From assembly GCA_934746015.1 (NCBI GenBank), contig CAKVEW010000062.1, forward strand, positions 1 through 12,327: a stretch of DNA of 12,327 nt, in the 5' to 3' direction. Both the position numbers and the translations under genes were made by a program. Within the stretch, counting starts at the first letter, position 1. Each line of letters starts with the position of its first letter. The notes beneath the pieces were generated by a model. That model worked only from the letters and a program-made list of their open reading frames with translations, did no database searches and was not told the origin of the DNA. The stretch comes from an uncultured Clostridium sp. GTDB taxonomy: Bacteria; Bacillota; Clostridia; Clostridiales; Clostridiaceae. Below, in pieces: positions 12,327-12,327 of the stretch.

Positions 12327-12327
12327 C

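Overview
This is an AT-rich window (roughly 30% G+C by eye) with strong AGGAGG/GGGGG-type ribosome binding sites, TAA-dominated stops and clostridial gene families (a 4-Cys TSCPD protein, a DUF4364 protein, a PdaB-type deacetylase, DapH/PatA). The best guess is a Clostridium sensu stricto chromosome. I see no complete mobile element, CRISPR array, rRNA or tRNA. The only possible mobile trace is a pair of hairpins at the left edge that could be the end of an IS200/IS605-type element lying outside the window.

Left part (1-3660), a mosaic of single genes: a small four-cysteine TSCPD protein (minus); a cytoplasmic seven-bladed YVTN-type beta-propeller (plus) whose stop codon interlocks with that of a convergent DUF4364 winged-helix protein (minus); a membrane-anchored PdaB-type polysaccharide deacetylase (plus); and an unusual single-stranded-DNA-binding protein with two OB folds and no acidic partner-binding tip (plus). 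A hairpin terminator sits between the last gene and the convergent dapH.

Middle (3670-6280), an acetyl-diaminopimelate block: dapH (minus) is divergent from a two-gene unit of a CobO/BtuR-family corrinoid adenosyltransferase and an aminotransferase closely resembling PatA. DapH and PatA catalyse consecutive steps of the N-acetylated branch of lysine/diaminopimelate synthesis. The intergenic region holds a strong dapH promoter and a perfect 10-bp-arm palindrome that abuts the promoter of the opposite unit. This suggests joint control, with a B12-type enzyme unexpectedly inside the unit. A long perfect hairpin terminates patA.

Right part (6281-12327), an oligopeptide ABC importer operon, oppB-oppC-oppD-oppF-oppA: two permeases, two ATPases and a lipoprotein binding protein, in order, on one strand and tightly spaced. 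A 390-base control region precedes it. That region carries a near-consensus promoter (TTGACA-16-TATAAT), a good catabolite-response (cre) match upstream, a weaker CodY-box-like match inside the promoter, and a separate perfect palindrome of unknown use. A terminator hairpin follows oppA at the right edge.

Most of the window is ordinary clostridial housekeeping. The observations most worth a second look are regulatory (the two palindromes, and the cre/CodY candidates), the cobO insertion between the two diaminopimelate genes, and the double-OB SSB-like protein. I found no convincing previously undescribed multi-gene system.
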